NCBI GenBank assembly: GCA_047605685.1
Contig: JASGFF010000018.1
Location: 1 to 39,986 of the forward strand
Source of the DNA: JAUASV01 sp047605685
GTDB lineage: Bacteria > Actinomycetota > Actinomycetes > Actinomycetales > Microbacteriaceae
Reading direction: 5' to 3'
Length of the DNA: 39,986 nucleotides
Within the stretch, counting starts at the first letter, position 1. Every line of letters starts with the position of its first letter. The notes under the pieces are model-generated. The model saw nothing but the letters and a program-made list of their open reading frames with translations. It was not told where the DNA came from and ran no database searches. Positions 1 through 8,086 of the stretch are shown in pieces. A program made the position numbers and the translations under genes.

Positions 1-246
1 CGGCGCGGCAGCGGGGCGGCGCGGGGCGGCAGCGCAGGCGGCGCAGGCGGCGCCCGGTCCGAGCAACCGCACCATCAGGCATCCCTCGGGGCGCCGCGTA
101 CCCTCGGCGACACCGCCCTCGGCGACCGCCCGCGCGGCGGCCTCACGCCCGAGCCCGACCCGCCCGAGCCCGACCCGCGCAGCCCCCGCACGCTCGGGCC
201 TCGCACGCTCGGGCCCCACACGCTCAGACAGGGCCGCGATCCTCAT
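1..246 (-). CDS. Possible 5' part of a truncated gene, function unknown
   Basis: An open frame runs leftward from an ATG at 246 to the window edge without a stop, so at most about 82 residues are visible. It begins MRIAALSERVG and continues as an Arg/Gly/Ala/Glu-rich stretch. A TAGCAT hexamer (261-256) lies nine bases ahead of the ATG, which would fit a nearly leaderless transcript as seen for other genes here. Two 15-bp tandem repeats fall inside it (146-175 and 187-231), and their length keeps the frame. I do not recognise a family; the first residues recall some regulators but nothing after them confirms it. In DNA this GC-rich an open frame is weak evidence, so it may be non-coding. Bases 247-343 hold nothing else I can support. 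Confidence 0.3.
   Translation of the reverse strand, partial: MRIAALSERVGPERARPERAGAARVGLGRVGLGREAAARAVAEGGVAEGTRRPEGCLMVRLLGPGAACAACAAAPRRPAAAP
146..231. repeat. Two short 15-bp tandem repeats
   Basis: CGCCCGAGCCCGACC occurs twice in direct succession at 146-175. A second 15-bp unit, CGCACGCTCGGGCCY, occurs at 187-201 and 202-216 with a decayed third copy at 217-231. Both units are multiples of three. Confidence 0.8.
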
Positions 247-343
247 GATGCCCCGATGCTACGCGCGCCCGCGTCGCCCCGCCGCCCGAACGCCGCCAGC
301 CGAACCCCGCCAGCCCCGACCCGGGCGATCGGATCCGGGCCGC

Positions 344-1270
344 TCAGTCCTCGGTGCCGAACTCGACGAGCTCCGCCACCCGGCGCAGCACGCCGACGAG
401 CCAGCGCAGCGCCGGGTCGGTGGTCTTGGAGGGATGCCAGTACACCGCCTCGACGAGCGTCGAGGGCGGCAGCGCCGTCTCGGCGATCACGAGCTCGAGC
501 CGCTGGGCGTACAGGTCGGCGACCCGGGAGGGCACGAAGCCGACCATCGAGGTGCCCTGCAGCGCGAAGGGCACGGGCATGAAGCCCACGACCGTCATAC
601 CGACCTTCGGGCTCACCCCCGCGGCCGAGAGCGCGTCGTCGACGGGGGTGACGTTGACGGCGCCGAACGTCGCCTGCACGTGCCGCAGGTCCGCCAGGTC
701 CTTGAGCGAGAGCATCCCGTCGCGCAGCCGCGGGTTCCGGGCGCTCACCAGGCAGGCGAAGCTGTCCGAGAACAGCGACTGCCGCTTGCCGGGGATGTTC
801 CGGCCGGTCGCCGCGATCACGACATCCCGCCGCAGCAGGTCGACGGGGGTGATCGCCGTGTCCAGCGGCAGCGAGTCGAAGTCGACCGAGGCGCCCGGCG
901 CCTCCTTGCGCAGCACGGACAGCAGCGGGCTCGTCATCGTGGCGAGCACGTAGTCGGATGCCGAGATGAAGAACTTGCGCTCGCTCGTGGCGGGGTCGAA
1001 CGTCGGCCGCAGATTGAACGTGCGGCCGATCTCGAACATCGCCTCTTCGACGATCGGCCGCAGCTCGAGGGCGCGCGGGGTGAGCTCGAAGGAACGTCCG
1101 ACGCGCACGAGCAGCGGGTCGTCGAGCAGCCGGCGCAGCTTCGCGAGCGAGCCGCTCACCGCCGGCTGGGTGATGCCGACGGCCTCCCCCGCCCGGGTGA
1201 GGTTCTTCTCGGCGAGGATCGCGTCGAGCACCACCAGCAGATTGACGTCGATTCCGCGAAGATCGGACAT
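344..1270 (-). CDS. LysR-family transcriptional regulator (LysR-1)
   Basis: This 308-residue protein has an N-terminal winged helix-turn-helix (residues 1-65, with ITQPAVSGSLAKLRRLL as the recognition region) and a C-terminal ligand-binding domain. The start MSDLRGIDVNLL is chosen because LysR proteins of the NodD/NahR/LinR type begin with this D-x-NLL segment; GGAGG sits almost against the ATG, so spacing is tight. The C-terminal WHPSKTTDPALRWL closely parallels the end of LysR-2 (WHPSRTHDPGHAWF), so the two are one subfamily, typically activators of aromatic degradation genes that respond to a pathway compound. It lies 67 bp downstream of the FAH-hydrolase gene on the same strand, so it may be the last gene of the importer operon or have its own promoter in the gap. 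Its target is inferred from position only. Confidence 0.93.
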   Translation of the reverse strand: MSDLRGIDVNLLVVLDAILAEKNLTRAGEAVGITQPAVSGSLAKLRRLLDDPLLVRVGRSFELTPRALELRPIVEEAMFEIGRTFNLRPTFDPATSERKFFISASDYVLATMTSPLLSVLRKEAPGASVDFDSLPLDTAITPVDLLRRDVVIAATGRNIPGKRQSLFSDSFACLVSARNPRLRDGMLSLKDLADLRHVQATFGAVNVTPVDDALSAAGVSPKVGMTVVGFMPVPFALQGTSMVGFVPSRVADLYAQRLELVIAETALPPSTLVEAVYWHPSKTTDPALRWLVGVLRRVAELVEFGTED

Positions 1271-1337
1271 GCCTCCACCGTTCGAGCCGTGGCATCCACG
1301 ATACCCGGCGGCCGGGGCGGCAGCCGTCATGCGGGGG

Positions 1338-2297
1338 TCAGAGCCGGTCCTCGCCGTAGGTGCGCCGGGCCCGCGGCACCGTGTGGCCGGGGCTGGCCAC
1401 CGGGCCGATGCGGTTCGAGATCGAGCCGAGGCCCTCGACCGTCATCGTCACGACGTCGCCGACCTCCAGCGGCGGCGGCGTGCGCTCGCCGCTGCGGCTC
1501 CAGAACTCGCAGAGCGCGCCGCGGGAGGCGGTGCCGGTGCCGAGCACGTCGCCGGCACCGACGACGGCACCGCGCGAGGCGTGCGCGAGCAGCTCCTCGA
1601 ACGACCAGGACAGGTTGCGCAGGTTGTCCTCGCCGATGACCTCGCCGTTGACGGCGACCGTCATCGCGAGGGCGAGCCGGTCGCCCTCGCGGTACTGCTC
1701 CAGCTCGTCGGGCGTGACGAGCCAGGGGCCGAGGGTGTTGGCGAAGTCCTTGCCCTTGGAGGGGCCGAGACCCACGCGCATCTCGCCGGCCTGGATGTCG
1801 CGCGCCGACCAGTCGTTGAGGATCGTGTAGCCGGCGATGTGCTCGGCCGCCTCCTCGACGCTCAGATCGCGCACGGTGTCCTTGACGATGATCGCCACCT
1901 CGAGCTCGAAGTCGAGCGCCGAGGTGAGCGGCGGCATCGGGATCTCGTCTCGCGCCCCGTAGAGCGACCACGGGTTCATGAACAGGAAGGCCGGCGCCTG
2001 GTACCACTGCTCGGGCACCGTTCCGTCGCCCGGCTCGCCCTTCTTCATGCCGGAGATGTGCCCCTCGAAGGCCACGAAGTCGCGCATCGCGCGCGGCTCC
2101 ACCGGCGGCAGCAGCCGCACCTGCTCGACCGGGGCGCGGAAGTGACGCCCCGCCTGCGCGACGAGCAGGTCGCGCTCCGCCGCCGGCATCCGGACCACGT
2201 CGAGGATGTCGAGCGCCTCGGGCAGCGACTGCACCCTGTCGTGGAACACCACCCCCGGGTGGACGAAGCCGTTGTGCTCGTAGCGGACGAGCTTCAC
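1338..2297 (-). CDS. Fumarylacetoacetate hydrolase family protein
   Basis: A 319-residue FAH-fold enzyme. Members hydrolyse or decarboxylate acylpyruvate-type products at the end of aromatic degradation (fumarylpyruvate, acylpyruvate, 2-oxohept-3-enedioate), with a divalent metal. The metal ligands are visible as E131 and E133 (LDFELEVAI) and D162 (ILNDWSARD), and a likely catalytic His is H80 (FEGH). The C-terminal TGTASRGALCEFW and GDVVTMTVEGLGSISN segments are typical of the family. The start is GTG at 2297, one base after the stop of the ABM gene, so translation is probably coupled; the frame is open far upstream but that part is a shadow of the permease and ABM genes. It is the last enzyme of the importer operon and would suit hydrolysis of a ring-cleavage product. 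The exact substrate cannot be read from sequence. Confidence 0.92.
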   Translation of the reverse strand: MKLVRYEHNGFVHPGVVFHDRVQSLPEALDILDVVRMPAAERDLLVAQAGRHFRAPVEQVRLLPPVEPRAMRDFVAFEGHISGMKKGEPGDGTVPEQWYQAPAFLFMNPWSLYGARDEIPMPPLTSALDFELEVAIIVKDTVRDLSVEEAAEHIAGYTILNDWSARDIQAGEMRVGLGPSKGKDFANTLGPWLVTPDELEQYREGDRLALAMTVAVNGEVIGEDNLRNLSWSFEELLAHASRGAVVGAGDVLGTGTASRGALCEFWSRSGERTPPPLEVGDVVTMTVEGLGSISNRIGPVASPGHTVPRARRTYGEDRL

Positions 2298-2298
2298 C

Positions 2299-2592
2299 TC
2301 AGAAGTCCAGCGTGGTGTAGAAGTCCCGCTGCCGGGTCTCCAGGGCCGGGATCGCCTGGCCGAGCGCCCACTTCTCGAAGTGCGGGTAGCCGCCGTGCGC
2401 CTTGAACGCGTCCTCGTCGGCGTACACCTCGAAGATCCGGAAGATCCGCGGTTCGTCCGGGCTCTGATAGGCCTGGTAGTAGATGTTGCCGGGCTCGGTT
2501 CGGCTCGCCGGCGACAGCTGCTCGAGCGCGCTGCGCACGGTCTCCTCCTCGCCGGGCTTGGCCGTCCAGGTGGCGCTGCAGACGAATGCCAT
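2299..2592 (-). CDS. Antibiotic biosynthesis monooxygenase (ABM) domain protein
   Basis: A 97-residue single-domain protein of the ABM ferredoxin-like fold (AFVCSATWTAKPGEEETVRSAL at the start in substance; PRIFRIFEVYADEDAFKAHG in the middle; FEKWALGQAIP near the end). Dimeric ABM proteins include cofactor-independent quinol monooxygenases (YgiN type) and anthrone oxygenases; many others are uncharacterised. GAAAGGAA sits eight bases ahead of the ATG. It lies 18 bp after the ABC permease gene and one base before the FAH-hydrolase start, so all three are one transcript. In a catabolic setting it may oxidise or detoxify a quinol intermediate; that role is inference. Confidence 0.9.
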   Translation of the reverse strand: MAFVCSATWTAKPGEEETVRSALEQLSPASRTEPGNIYYQAYQSPDEPRIFRIFEVYADEDAFKAHGGYPHFEKWALGQAIPALETRQRDFYTTLDF

Positions 2593-2610
2593 GGGGGATT
2601 CCTTTCGGGA

Positions 2611-3684
2611 TCAGGACCGGCGGTTGCGCCGGCCGAGGTAGGTGGACAGGGCGACCGCGATGAGCAGGGCCGCACCGTTGAAGACGTTCGTCGCCCAGCC
2701 GCTCGCGCCGCTGATCGTGAGGCCGCTGACCGAGAGCGAGACGAAGATCGCGCTGATGATCGTGCCCCAGACGTTGAAGAAGCCGGGCGTGATCGCGGTG
2801 GCGCCGAGGAACACCGAGGCGAGCGCGGCGAACATGAGCGAGCCGCCGTCGGATGCCGTGGCGCTGCCGATCCGGGACAGCTGCAGCACCCCGGCGAAGC
2901 CGGAGATCGTCGAGGAGGCGATGAAGCTCCACCAGATGTTGCGGTCGACGCGCACACCGACGAGGCGGGCGCTCGCGGCGTTCGAGCCGATCGCGTACAG
3001 CGAGCGGCCGAACGGGATGTGCCGGAAGAAGTACCAGACGAAGAGCGCCGCGATGAGCACGACGACGAACACCGCGGGGATGCCGAACCAGCGGGCCGAG
3101 CCGAAGTGGATGAGCGACTGGTCGATGCCCGAGATGAGCGTCTGGCCGCCGGTGTACCAGATCAGCAGGCCGGAGAGCAGGATGGACATGCCCAGCGTGG
3201 TGACGAGCGGGTCCATCTTCAGCCGGGTGACGAAGAAGCCGTTCACGGTGCCGATCACCACCGAGATCGCGAGGGCGACGATGATGCCGAGCCACAGCGG
3301 CAGGCCGTAGTTGACCATGATGCCCGCGCAGGCGACCTGCGATGTCATCGTCGTCGCACCGATCGAGAAGTCCATGAAGCCGCAGACGAGCGGGAACAGG
3401 GCGGCGAGGGCGATGAGCGAGACGACGGCGTTGCTGCCGAGCACCACGGCGAGGTTGTTCGCCGTCGGGAACGCCGCGCTGCTGGCCGGTGCGAACGAGA
3501 AGAACGCGAAAGCGGCGGCCGTGATGATCACGAGCGCGTAGGCCTGGAAGAAGTGCGCGACACCGCGGTGCTGCTGCCGGGGCTGCGGCGCCGACTTCGC
3601 GATGGCGTTGAGCTCGGTCTGGGTGATGTCGGCGGCCTGGGGGGTCGCGGCCGGCGGGGTGGCGGCCCGTTTCGTATCGGTCAT
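2611..3684 (-). CDS. ABC transporter permease, RbsC class
   Basis: A 357-residue integral membrane protein of the BPD_transp_2 family (ribose/xylose-type permeases) with about ten hydrophobic segments, beginning after a short Thr/Ala/Pro-rich cytoplasmic tail. The conserved loop NGFFVTRLKMDPLVTTLGM and the GSNAASARLVGV motif, which contacts the ATPase, are both present. The start MTDTKRAATPP overlaps the end of the ATPase gene as ATGA, with AGAAGGA about ten bases upstream. With the lipoprotein and ATPase encoded just upstream it forms a complete importer. The family mostly carries sugars and autoinducer-2, but relatives occur in other catabolic clusters; here the neighbours are aromatic-type enzymes, so the substrate is open. 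Confidence 0.95.
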   Translation of the reverse strand: MTDTKRAATPPAATPQAADITQTELNAIAKSAPQPRQQHRGVAHFFQAYALVIITAAAFAFFSFAPASSAAFPTANNLAVVLGSNAVVSLIALAALFPLVCGFMDFSIGATTMTSQVACAGIMVNYGLPLWLGIIVALAISVVIGTVNGFFVTRLKMDPLVTTLGMSILLSGLLIWYTGGQTLISGIDQSLIHFGSARWFGIPAVFVVVLIAALFVWYFFRHIPFGRSLYAIGSNAASARLVGVRVDRNIWWSFIASSTISGFAGVLQLSRIGSATASDGGSLMFAALASVFLGATAITPGFFNVWGTIISAIFVSLSVSGLTISGASGWATNVFNGAALLIAVALSTYLGRRNRRS

Positions 3685-5267
3685 CTCTGCGAGTCCTTCT
3701 GAGGTTCCTTGAGCACGAGGGCGGTGAGCTGGTCGACGTCGAGCTCGCTCGCGGCGACGTCGTGCGTGATCCTGCCGCCGGCGAGGACGAGCACCCGGTC
3801 GCACAGGGCGTGCAGCTCGCTCAGGTCGCTCGAGGCGATCAGCACCGCGCTGCCGTCGCGAGCGGTGTCGCGGACGACAGCGTAGATGTCGGCGCGCGAC
3901 ATGACGTCGACACCCTGGGTGGGCTCGTCGAGCAGGATCAGCCTCGGCTTGCGCTGCAGCCAGCGCGCGAGCACCGCCTTCTGCTGGTTGCCGCCGGACA
4001 TCGAGACGAAGGCCGCATCCGGGCCGGCGACCTTGACGCCGAAGCGGTGGATGAGGCCCGCGGCCGCGCGGCGCAGGCCGCTGCGGGAGGTGAAGCCGCG
4101 TCTCCAGCTCTCCTTGAGCACGCTCATGCCGATGTTCTCGGCGGTGCTCAGCTCGGCGAACGCCGCCTGGCGCAGCCGGTCGCCGGGTACGAGCGCGACG
4201 CCCGCGCCCATCGCCTCGTCGACGTGGTGCGGAGCGTAGGGCGTGCCGCCGAGACGGGCGATGCCGCTGTCGGGGCGGATGGCGCCGAACACCGTCTCGA
4301 GCAGCGTCGAGCGCCCGGAGCCGGCGAGACCCGCGAGGCCGACGATCTCGCCGCTGTGCACGGTGAGGCTCACGTCCTCGAGCGGGCCGACGCGCAGGTG
4401 CTCGATCTCGAGCACGGGCTCGGCCGTGGCATGGCCGATCGTCCCGGTCGGCTTGAGCGCGGCGACGGCGCCGCCGGCCATGATGCCGACGATCTCGTCC
4501 TCGCTGGGATGTGCGTCCACGAGGGTGCCGACGACACGTCCGTCGCGGAACACGGTGAAGTCCTGGGCCACCGAGAGCACTTCCTGCAGCCGGTGGGAGA
4601 CGATGATGAAGGTCTGCCCGAGGTCGGCGCGGCGGCGCACCTGCGAGAGCAGCTCCTCCGACTCGCGCTTGCCGAGGCTCGCCGTGGGCTCGTCGAGCAC
4701 GGCGATGAGGCGGCCGCCCTCGTCATCCTGCAGCGCCCGCGCGATCGCGACGAGCGTGCGGTCCGAGGGACGCAGCTGGTTGACCGGGGTGTCCGGGCGG
4801 GCGTCGATCTCGTAATCGGCGAGCAGGCCCGCCACCCGGCGGTGCAGGGCACGCCAGTCGATGCCGCCGATCACGGTGCGCGGGTAGCCGGCGTCGAGGG
4901 CGAAGTTCTCCTCGACGGTGAGGTCCTCGAACAGGCCGAGGTCCTGGTGCACGAAGCGCAGGCCGATGCGCTCCGCGGTCGTGGGCAGATAGCCCGAGAG
5001 CGGGTAGCGCTCGCCGAACACCTCGAGCTCGCCGCTGTCGGCCGGGTAGATGCCGGCCAGGATCTTGATCGTGGTGCTCTTGCCGGAGCCGTTGCCGCCG
5101 AGCAGGGCGTGCACGGTGCCGGGCCGCACGGTGATGCCGGCGTCGAAGAGCACCTGCACCGAGCCGAACGTCTTGTTCAGACCGCTCAGCCTCAGGGCAG
5201 TGCCGGCGTGGGCCGCGGCGGCCGGGGAGTTCTCCCCGGCCGCCGCGCTGCGGAATGCAGTGGTCAT
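3681..5267 (-). CDS. ABC transporter ATP-binding protein, RbsA class (two NBDs)
   Basis: A 528-residue tandem ATPase that powers the importer. NBD1 has Walker A GGNGSGKST, Walker B IAVLDEPTAS and a degenerate signature (LRPSDRTLVAIARAL). NBD2 has the degenerate Walker A GLAGSGRST lacking Lys, the strong signature SMSGGNQQKAVLARWL and Walker B LILLDEPTQGVD. This asymmetry (one altered signature, one altered P-loop) is normal for RbsA/MglA/XylG proteins. It starts nine bases after the lipoprotein gene, has GGAG eleven bases before the ATG, and ends inside the permease start (ATGA). It acts at the cytoplasmic face of the membrane. Confidence 0.96.
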   Translation of the reverse strand: MTTAFRSAAAGENSPAAAAHAGTALRLSGLNKTFGSVQVLFDAGITVRPGTVHALLGGNGSGKSTTIKILAGIYPADSGELEVFGERYPLSGYLPTTAERIGLRFVHQDLGLFEDLTVEENFALDAGYPRTVIGGIDWRALHRRVAGLLADYEIDARPDTPVNQLRPSDRTLVAIARALQDDEGGRLIAVLDEPTASLGKRESEELLSQVRRRADLGQTFIIVSHRLQEVLSVAQDFTVFRDGRVVGTLVDAHPSEDEIVGIMAGGAVAALKPTGTIGHATAEPVLEIEHLRVGPLEDVSLTVHSGEIVGLAGLAGSGRSTLLETVFGAIRPDSGIARLGGTPYAPHHVDEAMGAGVALVPGDRLRQAAFAELSTAENIGMSVLKESWRRGFTSRSGLRRAAAGLIHRFGVKVAGPDAAFVSMSGGNQQKAVLARWLQRKPRLILLDEPTQGVDVMSRADIYAVVRDTARDGSAVLIASSDLSELHALCDRVLVLAGGRITHDVAASELDVDQLTALVLKEPQKDSQR

Positions 5268-5275
5268 GGAACTGG

Positions 5276-6430
5276 TTACTCCACGCCCCAGGCCGTCAGG
5301 AACGCCGTCTTCCAGTCGACATCCGCCGGACCGGTGTAGTCGCCGGAGTCGGGCAGGTTGTTGTCGGCGTCGATGGCCTGCACCCAGTCGCCGATCTCCT
5401 GCGGGTCGTCACCGGCGAGGATGCGGGCGACGGTGTCGACCGAACCCCAGGCGCCCCAGTCGGAGGAGTAGCCGATCGTCGCGGTCACACCCGAGTCACC
5501 CTGCTCGATGAGGTCGAGCACGGCCTCCTCGCCGCCGCGGGCGACGACGGTGATGTCGGTGCGGCCGGCCTGCACGATCGCGGCCGCGAGGCCGTTGGCG
5601 GTCAGCCAGGCGGAGACCGGCACCACGAGGGTGTTGACCTCGGGGTGGGCGACGAGGGCCGAGGTGACCTTCGCGACGAAGGAGCTGTCGGACTCCTCCG
5701 TGCCGCTCACCTGGATGTCCTCGACGACCTCGCCACTGCCGAGCGTCGTGAGCTCGTCGGTGAAGCCGTCCGTGATCGTCTGACCCCAGCCGGCACCGGT
5801 GGAGGTGAGGGTGATCGCCTCGACGTCGCCGTCGTTCACGCCGTAGGCGTAGTCGGCCTGCAGCTGGCCGATGACGGCGAACTGGTCGTCATCGGTGAGA
5901 CCGTCGACCCAGAGCCGGGCGGAGTCCCAGATCTGCGGGTCGCAGCCGTCGGTGCCGCCGCCGCCGACGATCACGATGCCGGCGTCCTTGGCCTCCTGGA
6001 AGGCGGCCTGGGCGGCCTGGCAGGGGATGCCGATCGGGATGATCGCGTCGACGCCGTCGGCGACGAGCTGGCGGATGGCGGCCGCGAAGCCGTCAGGGGT
6101 GAGCTTGCCGTCCGCGATCTCGCTGTCCCAGCCGAGCTCGTCCGCGGCATCCTGCATGGCCGCGGCCGGGCCGGAGCAGCCGGGCTGCGACTGGCCGCAG
6201 GACATGATGCCGAGGGTGATGCCCGAGGGCACGTCGACGCTGGGCAGGTCGGACAGGGTGCTGCCCTGACCGGTGTAGGCGGTCTCGAGGGCGGCCTGCG
6301 CCGCCGCGCTGAGGGTGGATGTGGCGGTTGCCGACGAGTCGTCGGACGTCGAGCCGTCCGAACATCCGGTGAGCGCCGCTCCGGCGATGGCCACTGCCAC
6401 CCCGGCGGCGAGGTACTTCCCGATCTTCAT
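5276..6430 (-). CDS. ABC transporter substrate-binding lipoprotein, RbsB class
   Basis: A 384-residue secreted binding protein. The signal peptide MKIGKYLAAGVAVAIAGAAL is followed by lipobox LTGC with C23 as the lipidated residue, then a Ser/Thr/Asp-rich linker. The body fits the periplasmic-binding-protein class I fold: GITLGIMSCGQSQPGC at the first strand, DGVDAIIPIGIPCQAAQAAF, and VADGVDA-type repeats. Cysteines in SCGQSQPGCSGP and GTDGCDPQ may form disulfides outside the cell. The start with AGAGAGG upstream is preferred over an in-frame ATG 72 bp earlier. It is the first gene of the importer operon and fixes its specificity, but ligand residues cannot be assigned. The gap of 205 bp upstream carries the candidate promoter and an inverted repeat. 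Confidence 0.95.
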   Translation of the reverse strand: MKIGKYLAAGVAVAIAGAALTGCSDGSTSDDSSATATSTLSAAAQAALETAYTGQGSTLSDLPSVDVPSGITLGIMSCGQSQPGCSGPAAAMQDAADELGWDSEIADGKLTPDGFAAAIRQLVADGVDAIIPIGIPCQAAQAAFQEAKDAGIVIVGGGGTDGCDPQIWDSARLWVDGLTDDDQFAVIGQLQADYAYGVNDGDVEAITLTSTGAGWGQTITDGFTDELTTLGSGEVVEDIQVSGTEESDSSFVAKVTSALVAHPEVNTLVVPVSAWLTANGLAAAIVQAGRTDITVVARGGEEAVLDLIEQGDSGVTATIGYSSDWGAWGSVDTVARILAGDDPQEIGDWVQAIDADNNLPDSGDYTGPADVDWKTAFLTAWGVE

Positions 6431-6504
6431 TGATGTGACCTCTCTGCTGTGGGCTTGACGTGGAGCGCACCACCGGGGTCCGGCTCCATCGCCTTCGGGC
6501 AACC

Positions 6505-6561
6505 TCCATTAGCTGCCCGATGCATGCAGTCAAGCGCACTCGGCGCGAAAGACTGCACGCA
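6505..6561 (-). promoter_or_regulatory. Candidate promoter and operator for the importer operon
   Basis: On the minus strand TTGACT (6533-6528) could be a -35 box; about 16 bases on is TAATGG (6511-6506), a poor -10. The -35 overlaps one arm of an inverted repeat, TGCATGCAGTC (6521-6531) and GACTGCACGCA (6551-6561), which match at 10 of 11 positions, with centres 30 bp (about three helical turns) apart. This looks like a two-site operator over a promoter, but the regulator is unknown. Confidence 0.4.
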
Positions 6562-6597
6562 CTGGAACGTATAGCAGTTATCGCGACGGGCGATGCA

Positions 6598-6629
6598 TTC
6601 GGGCACCGACGGCGACGGGCGGGCCCGAA
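6598..6629 (-). terminator. Weak candidate terminator after the 12614-6636 operon
   Basis: TTCGGGC (6598-6604) and GCCCGAA (6623-6629) can form a 7-bp stem with an 18-base loop just downstream of the MDR reductase stop codon. There is no T tract, so this is only a candidate. Confidence 0.3.
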
Positions 6630-6635
6630 GCGGCC

Positions 6636-7577
6636 TCAGCCGCCGGCGGCGGTGGCGCCGGCGGTGACGACGATCTTGCCCGGATCGTGCGGTGTCTCGA
6701 GGGCCGTGAACGCCTCGACGACGCGGTCGAGTTCGAAGGCGGCGGCCACCGGCAGCACGAGCCGCCCGGCGGCGATCTCGGCCGCCAGCCGGGCGAGATC
6801 GGCCACCGAACGCTCGCCTCGGGGCGGGCTCGTGGCGCCGAGCCTCGCCACGGCGGTGTGGTCGGCGATGCCGCAGATGCGCCCGCGCGGCACGCCGAGG
6901 GCGATCCCCACGTACATCGCGTCGTGGCCGTGGTTGTCTTGCACGGCGGTCGGCCCGGCCGGGACGAGGGCGCTCACCCGCTCGAGCAGGCCGTCGCCGT
7001 AGCCGATCGGCTCGACGCCGAGCGAACGCAGGAAGTCGTGGTGCCGGGGGCTCGCGGTGCCGATCACGCGCGCGCCGCGGGCGATCGCGAGCTGGGCGTA
7101 GACGATCCCGACGGCGCCCGCCGCCGCGGCGAGCAGCACCGTGTCGTCCGGGCCGAGCGGCACGGTGCGCAGGCTCGCGACGGCGGTGAGCCCGGCGACC
7201 GCGAGGCCGCCGGCCACCGGCTCGGGCAGCGCCTCGGGCCGGGGAGTGAGCGCGCTCGCCGGGGCGGTCACCCGCTCGGCGACCGATCCCTCCGCCCAGC
7301 CGAGCACCGCGTCTCCGGGGCGCACCGGGCTGCCGTCGGCGTAGCGGGCCTCGGCGCCGGCGGCGAGCACCGTGCCGGCGAGATCGGAGCCGATGCGTCG
7401 GGGGAACGGCGCCGCGAGCGGGACGATGCCCGCCCGCACCTTGCGGTCGAAGGGGTTGAGCCCGGCGACGTGCACCTCGATAAGGGCCTCGTCCGTGCCG
7501 GGCTCGCGATCCGGCTGCTCGGCGAGACGGAGCACCTCGGGGCCGCCGGTGTGGTCGTAGAGGGCGACGCGCGACAT
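6636..7577 (-). CDS. Zinc-independent MDR-family oxidoreductase (quinone reductase-like)
   Basis: A 313-residue medium-chain dehydrogenase/reductase. The N-terminal GroES-like half contains VHVAGLNPFDRKVRAG and PRRIGSDLAGTVLAAG; the nucleotide-binding half contains the AAAAGAVGIVYAQLA glycine-rich turn followed by GARVIGTAS. No catalytic Cys/His zinc site or structural four-Cys lobe is visible, which places it with NADPH quinone/enone reductases and not zinc alcohol dehydrogenases. Family members reduce quinones or alpha,beta-unsaturated ketones in the cytoplasm. It is the last gene of the operon led by the extradiol dioxygenase, ten bases after the RpiB-like gene, with a GGGGG purine run before the ATG. 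Its substrate is unknown; reduction of an unsaturated intermediate is a reasonable guess. Confidence 0.9.
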   Translation of the reverse strand: MSRVALYDHTGGPEVLRLAEQPDREPGTDEALIEVHVAGLNPFDRKVRAGIVPLAAPFPRRIGSDLAGTVLAAGAEARYADGSPVRPGDAVLGWAEGSVAERVTAPASALTPRPEALPEPVAGGLAVAGLTAVASLRTVPLGPDDTVLLAAAAGAVGIVYAQLAIARGARVIGTASPRHHDFLRSLGVEPIGYGDGLLERVSALVPAGPTAVQDNHGHDAMYVGIALGVPRGRICGIADHTAVARLGATSPPRGERSVADLARLAAEIAAGRLVLPVAAAFELDRVVEAFTALETPHDPGKIVVTAGATAAGG

Positions 7578-7587
7578 CCGCTGCCCC

Positions 7588-8076
7588 CTACCGCTCGATC
7601 ATCCAGCCCTCGATCGTGCCGGAGCTCTCGTACTCGCTCACGTTCACGATGCGACGGGCGTCGTCGAGCTCCCGGTCGAAGTCGGTGGCGAGGAACACGG
7701 CGACGGATGCCGCTGCCACCTCCTCGGAGAGCCGGCGGCCGGGCAGCACGATGACGTTGACGTCGACGGTGGCGCGCGCGTTGCTGACCAGGTCGTCGTC
7801 GACGGCCGGCACCGCGCGCACGCCGTTGACCTTCGTGACGGCCACGGTGCCGCCGATGACGTTGCCGACGGAGAGGATGCCGCAGGCGTCGACGCCCGCG
7901 TCCTGGTCGGCGACGACGGCCTGGCCGAGCGCGACGGCGAACAGCGGGTAGTCGTCGCCCTCGTCGTACTCGTCGGCACCGTGCCAGACGGTCTCGTAGC
8001 CGTCCGCCGCGAGCCGGACCTCGAGGCTGCGACCGAGCTCGTAGCCTCCGTAGTCCGCGGCGAGGTGGATGCGCAT
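7588..8076 (-). CDS. RpiB/LacAB-fold protein with altered active site
   Basis: A 162-residue protein of the ribose-5-phosphate isomerase B family, resembling the actinobacterial branch (YDEGDDYPLF early, KVNGVRAV after the phosphate loop). From memory of E. coli and mycobacterial RpiB, the catalytic Cys position is Val (V70), the Glu used instead in mycobacteria aligns with Gly (G76), the active-site His of the REHN segment aligns with Thr (T103), and the phosphate-loop GTGxG reads GNVIG. C65 is nearby but five positions early. A canonical aldose-ketose isomerase reaction is therefore doubtful. It has a near-perfect Shine-Dalgarno AGGAGGT and sits ten bases after the BBE-like oxidase gene and ten before the reductase, so it belongs to the operon. 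It may isomerise a non-phosphorylated keto acid or lactone; that is speculation. Confidence 0.85.
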   Translation of the reverse strand: MRIHLAADYGGYELGRSLEVRLAADGYETVWHGADEYDEGDDYPLFAVALGQAVVADQDAGVDACGILSVGNVIGGTVAVTKVNGVRAVPAVDDDLVSNARATVDVNVIVLPGRRLSEEVAAASVAVFLATDFDRELDDARRIVNVSEYESSGTIEGWMIER

Positions 8077-8086
8077 GGGGGACCTC

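Noticed and set aside
6571..6594. ATCG-N7-CGAT near the importer promoter as another LysR box
   Set aside because: The half-sites are in the opposite orientation to the shared CGAT-N7-ATCG motif, so it is not the same site.
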